From Alangreenwoodia sp964438605 (GTDB taxonomy: Bacteria; Bacillota; Clostridia; Peptostreptococcales; Anaerovoracaceae), in contig CAYTKT010000047.1 in assembly GCA_964438605.1 (NCBI GenBank), positions 1 through 14,773 on the forward strand: a stretch of 14,773 nt of DNA, written 5' to 3'. Positions 14,173 to 14,773 of this stretch are shown in pieces; the first letter of the stretch is position 1; the number at the start of each line of letters is the position of its first letter. The notes below the pieces were generated by a model. The model was not told the origin of the DNA. It saw nothing but the letters and a program-made list of their open reading frames with translations, and made no database searches. The translations under genes and the position numbers were made by a program.

Positions 14173-14773
14173 ATGTTAAAAAAACTAAGTCTACTTCTCG
14201 TTTTTGCAGTGGCAGTCACATCTGTGCCTGTTGGTGTATATGCCGGGGAAGACGGCACGTTTGCTAAGACGTCTGATGTGAGTGGCAGCAGTTCTGTCTG
14301 CACATCTTTGACGGAGATTTCCGGCACATCGGCACTAAAGCAAGATACCAGCCGGAAGGATGGTGAAAGCGGCGCAGATGTGGACAGTGAGGGCGGCAAA
14401 GACAGCAAGAATGACGCAGACAGCGGGAACCAGGCGGGCGATCAGGAAACGTCTGGCGACAGCGAAAGTGTAGGCGGCACGGAGACGAACGGCGGCGGAG
14501 AGAACGCGGACGGCATGAATCAGCCGGGCGATTCGGAATTGAATGACGACAAAGATAGCCAGAATGGCGCTGGCGATTCTGATATTTCAGGGAATCAGGA
14601 AAATTCGGAGCCAAAGACAGGGATCAGACTGAATTCTAAAGACCATATCGTTTATATGAATGGCCGGTCCGAGACTGAGTTCTGCCCGAATGCGACGATA
14701 ACAAGGGCGGAAATCGCTAAAATCGTGGATTCGCTGCTTGAGGGCGCGTCTGATGAGTATGTGGTTCAAACTG
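14173..14773 (+). CDS. Secreted SLH-domain protein with acidic linker, 3' truncated
   Basis: The frame starts ATG at 14173 with AGGAG 11 bases upstream and stays open to the window edge (200 residues visible). Residues 1-24 are a signal peptide (MLKKLSLLLVF, cleavage likely after VYA). Residues about 55-150 are a low-complexity linker rich in Asp, Glu, Gly, Ser and Asn. It uses repeated motifs such as GDS, GDQ and NQ-GD, and is likely disordered. From about 157 an S-layer homology domain begins, with DHIVYMNGRSETEFCPN and the ITRAE motif (residues 176-180). SLH domains bind cell-wall polymers, so the protein is probably held at the cell surface. What follows is unknown. One cysteine lies inside the SLH part, which is unusual. 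Confidence 0.85.
   Translation, partial: MLKKLSLLLVFAVAVTSVPVGVYAGEDGTFAKTSDVSGSSSVCTSLTEISGTSALKQDTSRKDGESGADVDSEGGKDSKNDADSGNQAGDQETSGDSESVGGTETNGGGENADGMNQPGDSELNDDKDSQNGAGDSDISGNQENSEPKTGIRLNSKDHIVYMNGRSETEFCPNATITRAEIAKIVDSLLEGASDEYVVQT

Overview
The window looks like chromosome from an anaerobic Firmicute of the class Clostridia. The reasons are a sensory-type [FeFe]-hydrogenase next to a SpoIIE-like phosphatase, strong GGAGG-type ribosome sites, a protein with an S-layer homology domain, and sigma-A-like promoters. No genus can be named from the sequence. All intact genes lie on the + strand. The only minus-strand coding remnant is a broken toxin-antitoxin pair.

Layout. (a) 1-1214: the 3' part of an AAA-ATPase-like/PD-(D/E)XK protein, cut by the left edge. 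(b) 1215-1893: a spacer holding a decayed HicB(DUF1902)/HicA pair on the minus strand, whose antitoxin frame is broken by a 14-bp unit present three times. It also holds a good promoter followed by a perfect palindrome. (c) 1894-5188: a three-gene redox cluster with a thioredoxin-fold [2Fe-2S] ferredoxin, a hydrogenase-like sensor (2x[4Fe-4S], H-cluster domain, FeS domain, PAS) and a PP2C/SpoIIE phosphatase. (d) 5189-5681: a spacer with an 18-bp perfect hairpin, a promoter and a leader hairpin. (e) 5682-7347: an Lrp/AsnC regulator, tadA and a membrane-anchored Ig-like protein, joined by TAATG stop/start overlaps. (f) 7633-9306: glnS with its own promoter, leader hairpin and terminator. (g) 9307-10150: a long gene-poor spacer. 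(h) 10151-12381: trxA, an acyl-ACP thioesterase and murI, each loosely spaced. (i) 12541-13710: argD behind a strong promoter that overlaps two ArgR-like boxes. (j) 13711-14172: a spacer with a 21-bp perfect hairpin just after a promoter. (k) 14173 to the end: the start of a secreted SLH-domain protein with a long acidic linker, cut by the right edge.

How the genes work together. The clearest functional unit is the 1894-5188 cluster. The hydrogenase-like protein keeps the cysteines expected to hold an H-cluster but lacks the catalytic proton-transfer cysteine. It ends in a PAS domain and overlaps a phosphatase gene, which suggests a hydrogen or redox sensor that signals by protein dephosphorylation. 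Most other genes are housekeeping: tRNA editing, tRNA charging, cell-wall D-glutamate, arginine synthesis, thiol redox and fatty-acid release.
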